Below, piece by piece: positions 46,729 to 55,661 of a stretch of DNA of 64,000 bases. Both the position numbers and the translations under genes were made by a program. Source of the DNA: JAASSS01 sp021767745 (GTDB lineage Bacteria > Pseudomonadota > Gammaproteobacteria > UBA5335); contig JAXHVN010000044.1 of NCBI GenBank assembly GCA_034189165.1, positions 1 through 64,000 on the forward strand. The letters run 5' to 3'. The notes under the pieces were generated by a model. The model had not been told where the DNA came from. It did not search any database and saw nothing but the letters and a program-made list of their open reading frames with translations. Each line of letters begins with the position of its first letter. Position 1 is the first letter of the stretch.

Positions 46729-48709
46729 GGCACGCTGGCGCGCCGGCCGCGCCCGGCTGCTGGGTCTGCTGCTGGCCGTGATCGTCATCGGCACGGCCGG
46801 GGGAGCCGGTGCCGCCGAGGAGACCAATGCCGCCCTGCGAGCCCGCTTCCTGGAGGCCGAGGCGGCGCTTGCACAGGCCGATCGAGCGCGGGCCGACGCA
46901 CTCTGGCGGCAGCTGGCGGCGGCGGACTATCCGCTGGCACCTTACCTGCGCCATCAGCTGCTGGGCGATGCACTCGGGCTGTCGCAGCGTCAGGCCGTGC
47001 GCGAATTCCTAGCGGCCCACCCCGATCTGCCGCTGGCCCGGCGATTGCGCGCCCGCTGGCTGGCCACCCTCGCCGCCGCCGAGGCCTGGCCGCTGCTGCT
47101 GGCCGATTACGCGCCGATGCGCGATGCGGCTTCGCAGTGCCGGTATCACTACGCGCAATGGCAGACCGGGCAACAGGACGCGGCCTCCGAGGGCGCCCGC
47201 TCGCTCTGGCTGAGCGGACGCTCGCAGCCCAACGCCTGCGATCCGCTGTTCGCCGCCTGGCGTGCCAGCGAGGCGTTCGAGCCGGCGCTGGTCTGGGATC
47301 GACTGGTATTGGCCGTGGCGTCCGGTGCGACCGGGCTGGTGCGCTTCCTGGAGGCCGAGTTACCGCCGACCGATCAGCCCCTCGGCGCGCTCTGGCGGGC
47401 CGCACGCTCGCAACCCACGCGGCTGGTGACCGATCCCCGGCTGCAGCCAACGGCGGGCGAGCGGGCGCGCCAGTTGGCACAGATCCGTGCCGATGTCGCC
47501 ATGCGTCTGGTGCGCGCGGACCCCACCTACGCGGCCAGCCACTGGCCGCAGCTGGCGGCGCAGCTGGTCGATCCGGCGCCGATCCGCCACGAGCTGGCCA
47601 TCCGGCTGCTGCTCCAGGGTGCAGACAATGCCGGACAGTTTGCCGACGCCGTGCCACCGGCACAGCGCGATGAGGCACTGATCGGCTGGCAACTGCGCTG
47701 GGCGCTTGCCCGCGCCGATTGGCCATACCTGCTGCGCGCCCTGGAGGCGCTGGACGTCGAGACCGCCGGGCAGGCGCAGTGGGCGTACTGGCGCGGCCGG
47801 GCCTTGGCCAAGCTGGGACGGGCGGATGAGGCCCGGGCAGCCTTCCAGCGGGCGGCCTCGCAGCGGGAGTTCCACGGGCTGCTGGCGGCCGACCGGCTCG
47901 GACGGCCCTACGCGCTGGAGCACCGTCCGCTGGCGGTGAGCGAGGCCGACATGGCCGCCCTGCTCCGCGAGGTGCCTGCCTTCGCGCGCATGAACGAGTT
48001 GGCATGGCTGGCGCGCGAGACCGAGCTGCGGGCGGAGTGGTTCGCCGTCATCGGCACATTGCCGGCGGCGCAGGTCCCGGCGGCAGCGACACTGGCGGAG
48101 CGCTGGGGCCAACACGCACTGGGCATTTCCGCCCTGGCCGGGATCGGCGCCTGGGACGATCTGGACCGGCGCTTCCCGCTGCCCTTCCGACCGCTGGTGG
48201 CGAACAGTGCTGACCGTGCGGCGCTGGAACCGTCACTGATCTATGCCATCGCGCGCCGCGAGAGCGCCATGAATCCGCGGGCGGTCTCGCCGGCCGGTGC
48301 CATCGGTCTGATGCAGCTGATGCCGGCCACCGGCAAGGCGGTGGCCGGCCGCCAGGGCGAGGTTCTGCCGACGCCAGCGCTGCTGCGGGAACCGGCCCGA
48401 AACCTGCGCTACGGCAGCGCCTATCTGCGCGAGCTGATCGATCGCTACGGCGGCCATCTGCCCATGGCGATCGCGGCCTACAACGCCGGCCCCGGACGGG
48501 TGGCGCAATGGCGGCCGGTGAACGCGCCGGTGCCGGCCGACATCTGGATCGAGACCCTGCCCTATCGGGAGACGCGCGGCTACGTGCAGGCCGTGCTGCT
48601 GTACGAGACGATCTATCGGTGGCGGTTGGGACAGCCGGCCGAGCGTGTCAGCCGTCTGCTGGAGGCGGTCGGTCCGGAGACGCCGACGCTGGCGGCGAAC
48701 GAGGGTTGA
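46715..48709 (+). CDS. slt: Soluble lytic murein transglycosylase Slt
   Basis: 664 residues. Signal peptide to about GGAGA. A long alpha-superhelical U/L domain (~30-490) precedes the lysozyme-like catalytic domain. The catalytic Glu is in IARRESAMNPRAVS, followed by AIGLMQLMPATG, and AYNAGPGRV near the end. It cleaves murein glycan with anhydro-MurNAc formation in the periplasm. The start overlaps the end of metH. Confidence 0.95.
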
Positions 48710-48716
48710 GTCCTGG

Positions 48717-48735
48717 CGCCCGGTATCGCCGGGCG
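48717..48735. terminator. Hairpin between convergent slt and bfd
   Basis: CGCCCGG-TATCG-CCGGGCG, a perfect 7-bp stem 8 nt past each stop. It could act from both sides; no U-tract. Confidence 0.4.
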
Positions 48736-48742
48736 GGGCGGC

Positions 48743-48943
48743 TCAGGCGGAGGCGCCGTTCGCCGCCGTGCCCAGCGGCTGCTGGCGGTAGGAATCGAGC
48801 AGCGCCCGGGCTTCACGGCCGCACTTGCCGCAGCCGCCGGCGATATCGAAGCGGGAACGCAGCGCCGCCATGTCCCGCACGCCAGCGGCGCACGCCGCAT
48901 GCAGATCCGACTCCCGCACTGCCTTGCAGATACACACGTACAT
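48743..48943 (-). CDS. bfd: Bacterioferritin-associated ferredoxin Bfd
   Basis: 66 residues starting MYVCICKAV. The [2Fe-2S] ligands C-x-C and, 30-odd residues on, CGKC match Bfd, which reduces bacterioferritin to release iron. The longer frame adds five residues before the natural Met. A Fur box ~42 bp upstream predicts induction on iron starvation. No bfr gene is adjacent. Confidence 0.92.
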   Translation of the reverse strand: MYVCICKAVRESDLHAACAAGVRDMAALRSRFDIAGGCGKCGREARALLDSYRQQPLGTAANGASA

Positions 48944-48984
48944 CGGTCGCCTCACCACAGGTCTGTGGATGCGACTCTAGCTAC

Positions 48985-49003
48985 GAATGAGAATCGTTGT
49001 CAA
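48985..49003 (-). promoter_or_regulatory. Fur box upstream of bfd
   Basis: GAATGAGAATCGTTGTCAA matches the Fur consensus at most core positions (ATGAGAA-TCG-TTGTCAA). nadA reads toward it from the other side and ends at 49030, so bfd is the only sensible target. Confidence 0.8.
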
Positions 49004-49029
49004 ACAGGAAACGATTCCGGTGGCGAGGT

Positions 49030-50064
49030 TCAGCCCTTCGGCCCGCGACCCACGGCAAGCATGCGCTCCACTGCCCGCCGCGCGCCTTCGGCAACCGCGG
49101 GATCCACCGTCACCTCCGGGGCCAGCGTGCGCAACGATTCCAGTACACCGGCGAGGGTGACGCGCTTCATGTGCGGGCACAGGTTGCACGGTCGAATGAA
49201 GTCGATCTGCGGGAATTCGACGGCCACGTTGTCGCTCATCGAGCACTCGGTGACCATCACCACCTGCCGCGGTGCGCGCTCGCCGAGATGCTTGACCATG
49301 CCGCTGGTAGAGCCGACGAAGTCGGCTTCGGCCAGCACGTCGGGCGGGCACTCCGGGTGGGCGATCACGTGGATGCCGGGGTGCCGCTCGCGGTAATCAC
49401 GCAGCTGCGCGCCCGTGAACCGCTCGTGCACCTCACAGCTGCCCTGCCAGAGGATGATCTCGACCTTCGTCTGGCTGGCGACCCAGCGGCCGAGATATTC
49501 GTCGGGAATGAAGATCACCCGCTCGACGCCGAGTGCTTCCACCACCTGCACGGCGTTGGCGGAGGTGCAGCAGATGTCCGATTCGGCCTTCACCTCGGCG
49601 CTGGTGTTGACATACGTCACCACCGGCACGCCTGGATAGCGCTGCTTCAGCAGCCGCACGTCGGCGCCGGTGATCGAATCGGCCAGTGAGCAGCCGGCAT
49701 CGGTGGCAGGCATCAGCACGGTTTTCTCCGGGCTGAGCACCTTGGAGGTCTCGGCCATGAAGTGCACGCCGCACTGGACGATCACCTCGGCATCCGTGGC
49801 CGCGGCCTGCTGGGCCAATCCAAGTGAGTCGCCGGTGTAGTCGGCGATGCCGTGAAAAATCTCCGGCGTCTGGTAGTTGTGCGCCAGGATCACCGCGTTG
49901 CGCTCGCGCTTGAGGGCATTGATCGCCTCGACGTAGGGCGCATGCACCGCCCACTCCGCCTCCGGCATCACCGGCTTCACCCGCGCATAGAGCGGCGCCA
50001 GACGGCGGGCCATTGCCCCGTTGTAGCGCGGCAGCTCGATGGCGTGTGACCTGACCTGGGACAT
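49030..50064 (-). CDS. nadA: Quinolinate synthase NadA
   Basis: 344 residues. It condenses iminoaspartate with DHAP to quinolinate for NAD. The three [4Fe-4S] cysteines of the family are visible in CGVHFMAE, the DICCTSANA block and CNLCPHMK. NYQTPEIFHGIADYTGDSLG is the substrate site. ATG 50064 (MSQVRSHAIEL) has GGAG at 8 nt; the longer frame crosses the operator. It follows a NAD-regulator-like gene by 65 bp. Confidence 0.96.
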   Translation of the reverse strand: MSQVRSHAIELPRYNGAMARRLAPLYARVKPVMPEAEWAVHAPYVEAINALKRERNAVILAHNYQTPEIFHGIADYTGDSLGLAQQAAATDAEVIVQCGVHFMAETSKVLSPEKTVLMPATDAGCSLADSITGADVRLLKQRYPGVPVVTYVNTSAEVKAESDICCTSANAVQVVEALGVERVIFIPDEYLGRWVASQTKVEIILWQGSCEVHERFTGAQLRDYRERHPGIHVIAHPECPPDVLAEADFVGSTSGMVKHLGERAPRQVVMVTECSMSDNVAVEFPQIDFIRPCNLCPHMKRVTLAGVLESLRTLAPEVTVDPAVAEGARRAVERMLAVGRGPKG

Positions 50065-50102
50065 GAGCGACTCCGCGTTGGATCCACGTGGCTGATGCCT
50101 GC

Positions 50103-50123
50103 TTATACTAGGAATGAGCATAA
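50103..50123. promoter_or_regulatory. 21-bp palindrome before nadA, candidate NAD-regulator operator
   Basis: The minus strand reads TTATGCTCATTCCTAGTATAA, an imperfect palindrome inside a larger GCTTAT-N13-ATAAGC. It lies 40 bp before nadA and 7 bp after the regulator's stop. It resembles the TTATGCTCA/TGAGCATAA half-sites I recall for alphaproteobacterial NadQ. Confidence 0.5.
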
Positions 50124-50129
50124 GCGGAA

Positions 50130-51086
50130 TCAAGCCCCGCCAGTGGCGGGCGTCACGCGCAGGCCCGGCGCGGCCCGCTCACGCAGCACCCGGCGCCGGA
50201 AACGGAACAGCTTGGCGGGCCGTCCGCCGGTGCCGTAATCGTAGTCGCCGGTGCTGGTGACCAGCCCGCCCTGCTCCACCAGCCGCCGGAAATTCTGCTT
50301 GTGCAGACGCACCCCGGCCAGGGCCTCCACGACCTGCTGCAGCTGCGAGAGCGTGAATCGCTCCGGCAGCAGTTCGAAGACCACGGGGCGGTACTTGATC
50401 TTGCCCCGCAGACGGGAGAGCGCCGTGGCGAGGATGCGCCGATGATCCTGCGCCATCCCCGGTCCGCCGAGCGTCGCGGCGGGGCCGGCATCGGGCACGA
50501 GGCCGCGATCGAGGGCGGCCTCGGCAACCGCGCCGGCTTCGTAGAGCAACTCGTAGCGCTCCAGGCTGCGCTCCGGATCCCAGCCGGCCTCGCCGAGGCC
50601 AAAGGCAATCTCCAGGCGCTCCGCCAGCTCCGGTGCCAGCAGGTTTGCGCCGGCTGCCCCCGTACGTGCCCGCAGCGCTGCCGTGGCCGATTCCAGCATC
50701 GGCGGCCTGCCAGCCCGCCAGTCCTCCCACGGGAAGAAGCCGTAGCAGTCCTGCCAGCCGGCGGCAGGCGCCAGCTGCTGCTCGTGCACGAGCGCGAGAT
50801 AGGCGACGGAGAGGATGCGCCGTCCGTCGGCATCACGCCGGGCCGCATCACCGAAGGTATACAGCTGCTCCACGTAGCCCAGCTGCAGGCCGCTCTGCCG
50901 ACGCACCCAGGAACGCAATGCCCGTTCCAGGGTGCGATCGCCGGCGGGGTCGAGCGGCCCGCTCGGCAGCGCCAGCGGCGCGCCGGAGGTTGCCTCGCCG
51001 ACGGTAAGGACCCGCGGCTGGTTGGCGGTGACGGCGATGATTACCGCCACCAGCTGGATGATCGGCCCGGCCTCTGCCGCGTTCAT
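50130..51086 (-). CDS. NrtR/NadQ-type putative regulator of NAD synthesis
   Basis: 318 residues. The N-terminal ~190 residues resemble a Nudix fold without an intact Nudix box (no GX5EX7REUXEE visible), as in non-catalytic sensors of this class. The C-terminal part (GKIKYRPVVFELLPERFTLS, QQVVEALAGVRLHKQNFRRL, GRPAKLFRFRRR) is the NrtR-type winged helix. Position next to nadA with a palindrome between them supports NAD control. COG4111/NadQ is the best guess; NrtR proper is the alternative. The stop side of a ggct-like gene overlaps its start by 4 bp. Confidence 0.75.
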   Translation of the reverse strand: MNAAEAGPIIQLVAVIIAVTANQPRVLTVGEATSGAPLALPSGPLDPAGDRTLERALRSWVRRQSGLQLGYVEQLYTFGDAARRDADGRRILSVAYLALVHEQQLAPAAGWQDCYGFFPWEDWRAGRPPMLESATAALRARTGAAGANLLAPELAERLEIAFGLGEAGWDPERSLERYELLYEAGAVAEAALDRGLVPDAGPAATLGGPGMAQDHRRILATALSRLRGKIKYRPVVFELLPERFTLSQLQQVVEALAGVRLHKQNFRRLVEQGGLVTSTGDYDYGTGGRPAKLFRFRRRVLRERAAPGLRVTPATGGA

Positions 51087-51463
51087 CGGGGCCGGGCCCG
51101 CGGCCGGTGGCGCATCAGCCAGTCATCCATGCCGGTTTGGGCACGGCATCGCGACGGCACGGACAGGCACCAGCGATACAGCCACACCGAACGCCCGTCG
51201 GCCAGCGGATGGCGTTCTCGCCGATAGGGCCGCGGCACGCCCTCATAGGCATCCAGCCAGCGCAGCCGCTGCCGGCCGAGGACGTAGCATTCGCCGAGAA
51301 TTGCCTGCCGCCCGTCGGCGACCAGGCCCGGATAGGCGCCCAGGTCGATCAGGCGCCACTGCGGGCGCGTGCGCGCCGGGCCGAGCGCACGGGCGCCCCG
51401 CAGCCGCCAGTGCGCCGGCTGGCCGCGCCGCAGGGTGCCGTAGACGAACAGGATCTCCTGCAG
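51083..51463 (-). CDS. Gamma-glutamylcyclotransferase-like (AIG2) protein
   Basis: 126 residues from a CTG at 51463. The product begins with the family's N-terminal strand EILFVYGTLRRG; ECYVLGRQRLRWLDAYEG carries the catalytic acidic residue region, followed by RPYRRE. Family enzymes form 5-oxoproline from gamma-glutamyl amines. No ATG, GTG or TTG occurs near the expected start; CTG 51463 has GAGG with 8-nt spacing. The only upstream ATG in frame (51607) would add 48 residues that overlap the hydrolase gene. The start is therefore uncertain, the gene less so. Confidence 0.65.
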   Translation of the reverse strand: MQEILFVYGTLRRGQPAHWRLRGARALGPARTRPQWRLIDLGAYPGLVADGRQAILGECYVLGRQRLRWLDAYEGVPRPYRRERHPLADGRSVWLYRWCLSVPSRCRAQTGMDDWLMRHRPRARPR

Positions 51464-51479
51464 GGCGGACGCCTCGCGC

Positions 51480-52385
51480 TCAGGCCGCGGCGCGGCGGGT
51501 CCAGCCGTCGAGCACCTCGCGCAGGGTCTCGGTGAAAGCGAGCGGCTGGTCGAGGAACAGATGATGACGGGCCCCCGGCAGCGCGATGAACGGCACATCC
51601 TCGGCATAGTAGGAACGGGTCGTCTTCAGCATCGACTTGCCGAACAACATGCTGTTCTCGCCGTAGATCACGGCGACCGGGACCTGCAGGTTGCGCACGT
51701 GATTGGCCATATCGTCGTAAATGGTCTTCTGCAGGAAGCGCACGTCGAACTTCCACGACCACCCGCCATCGACCTCGGCCAGAGAGTGCCGAGCGATGTA
51801 GTCGAGGATGAACGGGTTCTCGCACGGCTGCGGCGGCACGAGCTTGAAGCGCGACAGTGCCGTCTCGAAATCTGGATAGGTGCGCCGCTCCTTGAACGGC
51901 GAGACCCGCATATCGTTGCCGGGATTGAAGCCAGGCGGGAAGATGGCCGAGTCGCAGACGACGATGCCCCGGACGCGCTCGGCGTGCTGCAGCCCCGCCT
52001 TGAGCGTTGCCAGGCCGCCGAAGCTGTGGCCGACGATGAAGACCTCCCGACCAAGATCCGCAGCATCGCAGACCGCGATCAACTCGCGCGCGAACTGATC
52101 GCCGGAGTAGCTGTCGCGATGATCGCTATCGCCCATCCCGCTGAGGTCGATGGCGGCGACGTTGAAGTCCGCGATGAAGGCCGGCGCGATGAAGTCCCAC
52201 CAGTGGGCGTGCGCACCGCCACCGTGCACGAACAGCAGCCCCGGCCTGCCGGCATCGCTTGTGCCCCACTGCAGATAATGGATGCGGGCGCCGTCCAGTA
52301 CGGTTTCGCCATCGCGGCGGGGGGAACTGACCGCCTCGGTAAACCAGGCAGGCGCTGCGGCGGGGATGATGTCGTCTGTGGGCAT
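51480..52385 (-). CDS. Alpha/beta hydrolase
   Basis: 301 residues. Oxyanion segment FVHGGGAHAHWW, nucleophile Ser in VGHSFGGLA, and His in LPGARHHLFLDQP. Similar to esterases and hydrolases of broad range; substrate unknown. Start ATG 52385 (MPTDDII) or GTG 52400 five codons earlier; neither has a clear ribosome site. It lies between tRNA-Pro and the cyclotransferase-like gene. Confidence 0.88.
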   Translation of the reverse strand: MPTDDIIPAAAPAWFTEAVSSPRRDGETVLDGARIHYLQWGTSDAGRPGLLFVHGGGAHAHWWDFIAPAFIADFNVAAIDLSGMGDSDHRDSYSGDQFARELIAVCDAADLGREVFIVGHSFGGLATLKAGLQHAERVRGIVVCDSAIFPPGFNPGNDMRVSPFKERRTYPDFETALSRFKLVPPQPCENPFILDYIARHSLAEVDGGWSWKFDVRFLQKTIYDDMANHVRNLQVPVAVIYGENSMLFGKSMLKTTRSYYAEDVPFIALPGARHHLFLDQPLAFTETLREVLDGWTRRAAA

Positions 52386-52473
52386 GGATTCGCTGGCCAC
52401 TCAAAATCGGCGAGTATAGCCGACGAGCGCGGGAATGAATGCCAGGCGATCGCGGGGATGGCTGTCGCCGAAT

Positions 52474-52550
52474 TGGTCGGGGCGGCAGGATTCGAACCTG
52501 CGACCCCCAGCACCCCATGCTGGTGCGCTACCAAGCTGCGCTACGCCCCG
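52474..52550 (-). tRNA. tRNA-Pro (GGG)
   Basis: 77 nt with encoded CCA. Acceptor CGGGGCG pairs with CGCCCCG; anticodon loop ATGGGGT gives GGG; D- and T-loops are canonical. It ends the ihfA-merR cluster, a common gammaproteobacterial position. Confidence 0.96.
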
Positions 52551-52632
52551 ATTCGCCTTCGCGAGGCCGCGGATGATAGCGCAGGCGCGGCGGTACCGAA
52601 AGAGCCGGATCGGAGGGCGCCTGCTGGCCGCG

Positions 52633-52989
52633 CTAACGCCGCAGCAGCGTGAGCAACTCCTCGAGCTCCACCCGCAGCTGATGAGCCATCTGCCGACTGT
52701 GGGAGACGTCGCTGCGCGTCTCCGCGCTTGCCAGTCGCTGCCGGGCACCGCCGATCGTGAAACCCTCATCGTAGAGCAGGCCGCGGATCTGTCGGATCAG
52801 CAGCACGTCGTTACGACGGTAGTAGCGCCGGTTGCCGCGCCGCTTGACCGGTCGCAACTCGGGAAATTCCTGCTCCCAGTACCGCAGCACGTGCGGCTTG
52901 ACATCGCACAGCGTGCTGACTTCGCCGATGGTGAAGTATCGCTTGCCGGGAATCGCCGGCAATTCACCGTTGTGCGTTGCTTCCAGCAT
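52633..52989 (-). CDS. MerR family regulator beside ihfA
   Basis: 118 residues. The HTH is YFTIGEVSTLCDVKPHVLRYW, followed by RRYYRRNDVLLIRQIRGLLY and a coiled C-terminal helix. No metal-binding cysteines are visible. This short MerR protein accompanies ihfA across Gammaproteobacteria; its targets are unknown. GGAGG lies just before the ATG, which overlaps the ihfA end by 26 bp. Confidence 0.93.
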   Translation of the reverse strand: MLEATHNGELPAIPGKRYFTIGEVSTLCDVKPHVLRYWEQEFPELRPVKRRGNRRYYRRNDVLLIRQIRGLLYDEGFTIGGARQRLASAETRSDVSHSRQMAHQLRVELEELLTLLRR

Positions 52990-53269
52990 AGCCCTCCACC
53001 CGGCTCTTCAGCTTCTGCCCGGGGCGGAACGTCACCACACGCCGCGCGCTGATCGGGATCTCCTCACCGGTCTTCGGGTTGCGGCCGGGCCGCTCGTTCT
53101 TCTCGCGCAGATCGAAATTGCCGAACCCCGATAGCTTGACCGATTCTCCCTGCTCGAGCGCGCAGCGGATCTGTTCGAAGAAGGCGTCGACCAGCTCCTT
53201 GGCTTCGCGTTTGTTCAGTCCCACCTCGAGGAAGAGCTGCTCTGCAATCTCAGCCTTCGTCAGCGCCAT
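52964..53269 (-). CDS. ihfA: Integration host factor alpha subunit IhfA
   Basis: 101 residues. MALTKAEIAEQLF, FGNFDLREKNERPGRNPKTG and ISARRVVTFRPGQKLK are IhfA-type, including the beta-arm PGRNPKTG that intercalates in DNA. With IhfB it bends DNA at specific sites. It overlaps the end of pheT by 20 bp, as is usual. Confidence 0.97.
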   Translation of the reverse strand: MALTKAEIAEQLFLEVGLNKREAKELVDAFFEQIRCALEQGESVKLSGFGNFDLREKNERPGRNPKTGEEIPISARRVVTFRPGQKLKSRVEGYAGSNAQR

Positions 53270-55658
53270 CGTGTTCCCTTCTTATCTCGCCGCCGGCCGT
53301 CTCGCGAATCGCGAGCACGATCCTGTCGAGCGCTTCCGTAACATCCTGCTCGGTGAGCGTGTGCGATTTATCCTGAAAAATCAAGCCGAAACCGAGGCTT
53401 CTTGAACCCGGGGTAATGCCTTCCCCGCGGTAGTCATCGAACAGCACCACCGTGTCGAGCTGTTCACCGCCCTGGGCATGGATCAGCTCGATCACGCGTG
53501 CCGCCGGCACGCCGAGTGGCAGTACCACGGCCAGATCACGTCGCACCGCCGGGAAGGGGCTGAGCGGCTGCGCGCTGGGTACCGCCTGTCGGCGCAGTGG
53601 CAGCAGGTCGACCTCCAGCAACAGTGGCGGCAGGTCGAGATCGAGCTGTCGCATGGTGGCCGGGTGCAGCTCGCCGAGCCAGCCGATCGCCTCGCCGTGC
53701 AGCAGGATGCGGGCGCTGCGTCCCGGATGCAGGCCCGCCCGCATGGCCGGCTCGTAATGCAGCTGGGCCCGCAGCGAGGGCGGTAGCGCCTGCTCGAAAT
53801 CGCCCTTGAGGTCGAAGAAATCCAGTGGCGCGGCGCTGGCACCCCACTGCTCGGGCAGCCGCGCGCCGATGGCGGCCATGGCGAGCTTCTCGGGCTGCTC
53901 GATCTCGCCAGCGCAGCGGTGGAACACGCGGCCGAGTTCGAACAGGCGCACCCTCGCCTGCTGGCGGTTGCGGTTGTGCGCGAGCGTCGCGAGCAGTCCT
54001 GGCCACAGCGAAACACGCATCTGGGCCAGCTCGCGCGATAGCGGATTGGCCAGGTCCACGGCTGCGGCGACGGCATCGTCGCCCAACTGGCACCGCTGCC
54101 ACTCGGGATCGACGAAGCTGTAGGTGATCGCCTCCTGATACCCTCGCGCCGCCAGTGCCCGCCGCAGAACCGGATCGCCCCGCAGACCTTCAGCCGCCGG
54201 CAGCATCCGCTGCACCTCGCGCATCGGAGCCGGCTGCAGCCGGCGATAGCCGTACACGCGGGCGATTTCCTCGATCAGGTCCTCCTCACGCTGCACGTCG
54301 CGCCGGTAGCTCGGCGGCCTGACCTGCCACACGTCGGCGGCGTCGCGCTCGACCTGCATCTGCAGGCGCGCCAAAATCGCGTCGATCTGCCCCGTTTCGA
54401 TCGCCAGCCCCAGCACACGACGCACACGCGCCGGCCGCAGGGCGATCGGTGCCACGGCAGGCTCGGCGCCGCGCACCTCGGTCACGGGCGAAGCGCTGCC
54501 ACCGGCGATATCCAGCAACAGTCGCGCCGCACGGGCAAGGGCCGCGGCCTGCCCGGCGGGATCCACACCCCGCTCGAAGCGATGGGATGCATCGGTATGC
54601 AGGCCGAAGCGGCGGGCCCGTCCGGCCACCGCCGACGGCTGGAACAGCGCACTCTCGAGCACCACCTCGGTGGTGGTGGCGGTCACGGCCGTGCGCTCGC
54701 CGCCCATGATCCCGGCCAACGCGACCGGCCCGGCCTCGTCGGCGATAACCAGACAATCGGTCTCCAGTTCCTGATGGCGGCCATCCAGCAGCGTCAGGGT
54801 CTCCGCTGGCGCAGCGAAGCGAACGGTCAGGCCGCCTGCCAGACGCTCGGCATCGAAGGCATGCAACGGCTGGCCGAGCTCGAGCAGGACGTAGTTGGTG
54901 ACGTCCACCGCCGGGTAGCGCGGGCGGATACCGCTGCGCCGCAACCGCTCCTGCATCCACAGCGGGGTCCTGGCGGCGGGATCGAGCCCGCTCAGACGCT
55001 GGGCGAGGTAGACCGGGCAGGCCGTCGACGCCTGGACCCCGGCCGGCGGCGCAGGCACTGCCGCCGTCACTTCGACCTCCGCGAGCGTCACAGGCTGCAA
55101 TGGCGCCGCGGTGAGCGCGGCAAGCTCCCGGGCCACGCCGAGGATGCTGAGACAGTCGGCACGGTTCGGCGTCAGATCAAGCTCGATGAGCACATCATCG
55201 GGCATCAGCGCCTGCTTCAGATCGGCGCCCACCGGCAACCCGGCCGGCAGCGCCCAGAGGCCGTCGTGATCCTCGCCGAGGCCGAGCTCGGCCCGGCTGA
55301 GCAACATGCCCGCCGAATCCACGCCCCGGACCTGCGCCGCCGTCAGCGGCGATGCCCGCCCCGGCAGGGATGCCCCGACCGGCGCGAAGGGGGCCAGCAT
55401 GCCGGCGACGACGTTCGGCGCGCCGCAGACCACCTGCAATGGCGCCCCACCGGTGTCGACCTCGCACAGCCGCAGCCGGTCCGCTTCCGGGTGGGCGGCG
55501 ACCCGCAGGATGCGTGCCACCACGACGCCTGAGAACGCCAGTTCCAGCGGCTCGGCGGCATCGACCTCAAGGCCGGCCTCCGTGAGCACCGCGGTCAGGC
55601 CCGCGGTATCCAGAGGCGGATCGACATGGCTGCGCAGCCAGGTTTCGCTGATCTTCAT
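53250..55658 (-). CDS. pheT: Phenylalanyl-tRNA synthetase beta chain PheT
   Basis: 802 residues. Domain order: N-terminal half, EMAP-like tRNA-binding domain (~40-150), B3/4 editing domain (~205-380), B5 (~400-470), and C-terminal ferredoxin-like anticodon domain beginning FPAVRRDLAVVL. Partner of PheS in the alpha2-beta2 enzyme. Three nt after the pheS stop. Confidence 0.98.
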   Translation of the reverse strand: MKISETWLRSHVDPPLDTAGLTAVLTEAGLEVDAAEPLELAFSGVVVARILRVAAHPEADRLRLCEVDTGGAPLQVVCGAPNVVAGMLAPFAPVGASLPGRASPLTAAQVRGVDSAGMLLSRAELGLGEDHDGLWALPAGLPVGADLKQALMPDDVLIELDLTPNRADCLSILGVARELAALTAAPLQPVTLAEVEVTAAVPAPPAGVQASTACPVYLAQRLSGLDPAARTPLWMQERLRRSGIRPRYPAVDVTNYVLLELGQPLHAFDAERLAGGLTVRFAAPAETLTLLDGRHQELETDCLVIADEAGPVALAGIMGGERTAVTATTTEVVLESALFQPSAVAGRARRFGLHTDASHRFERGVDPAGQAAALARAARLLLDIAGGSASPVTEVRGAEPAVAPIALRPARVRRVLGLAIETGQIDAILARLQMQVERDAADVWQVRPPSYRRDVQREEDLIEEIARVYGYRRLQPAPMREVQRMLPAAEGLRGDPVLRRALAARGYQEAITYSFVDPEWQRCQLGDDAVAAAVDLANPLSRELAQMRVSLWPGLLATLAHNRNRQQARVRLFELGRVFHRCAGEIEQPEKLAMAAIGARLPEQWGASAAPLDFFDLKGDFEQALPPSLRAQLHYEPAMRAGLHPGRSARILLHGEAIGWLGELHPATMRQLDLDLPPLLLEVDLLPLRRQAVPSAQPLSPFPAVRRDLAVVLPLGVPAARVIELIHAQGGEQLDTVVLFDDYRGEGITPGSRSLGFGLIFQDKSHTLTEQDVTEALDRIVLAIRETAGGEIRREHDGADEG

Positions 55659-55661
55659 GGT

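Noticed and set aside
48985..49003. Fur control of nadA
   Set aside because: The box lies beyond the 3' end of nadA; only bfd has its start next to it.
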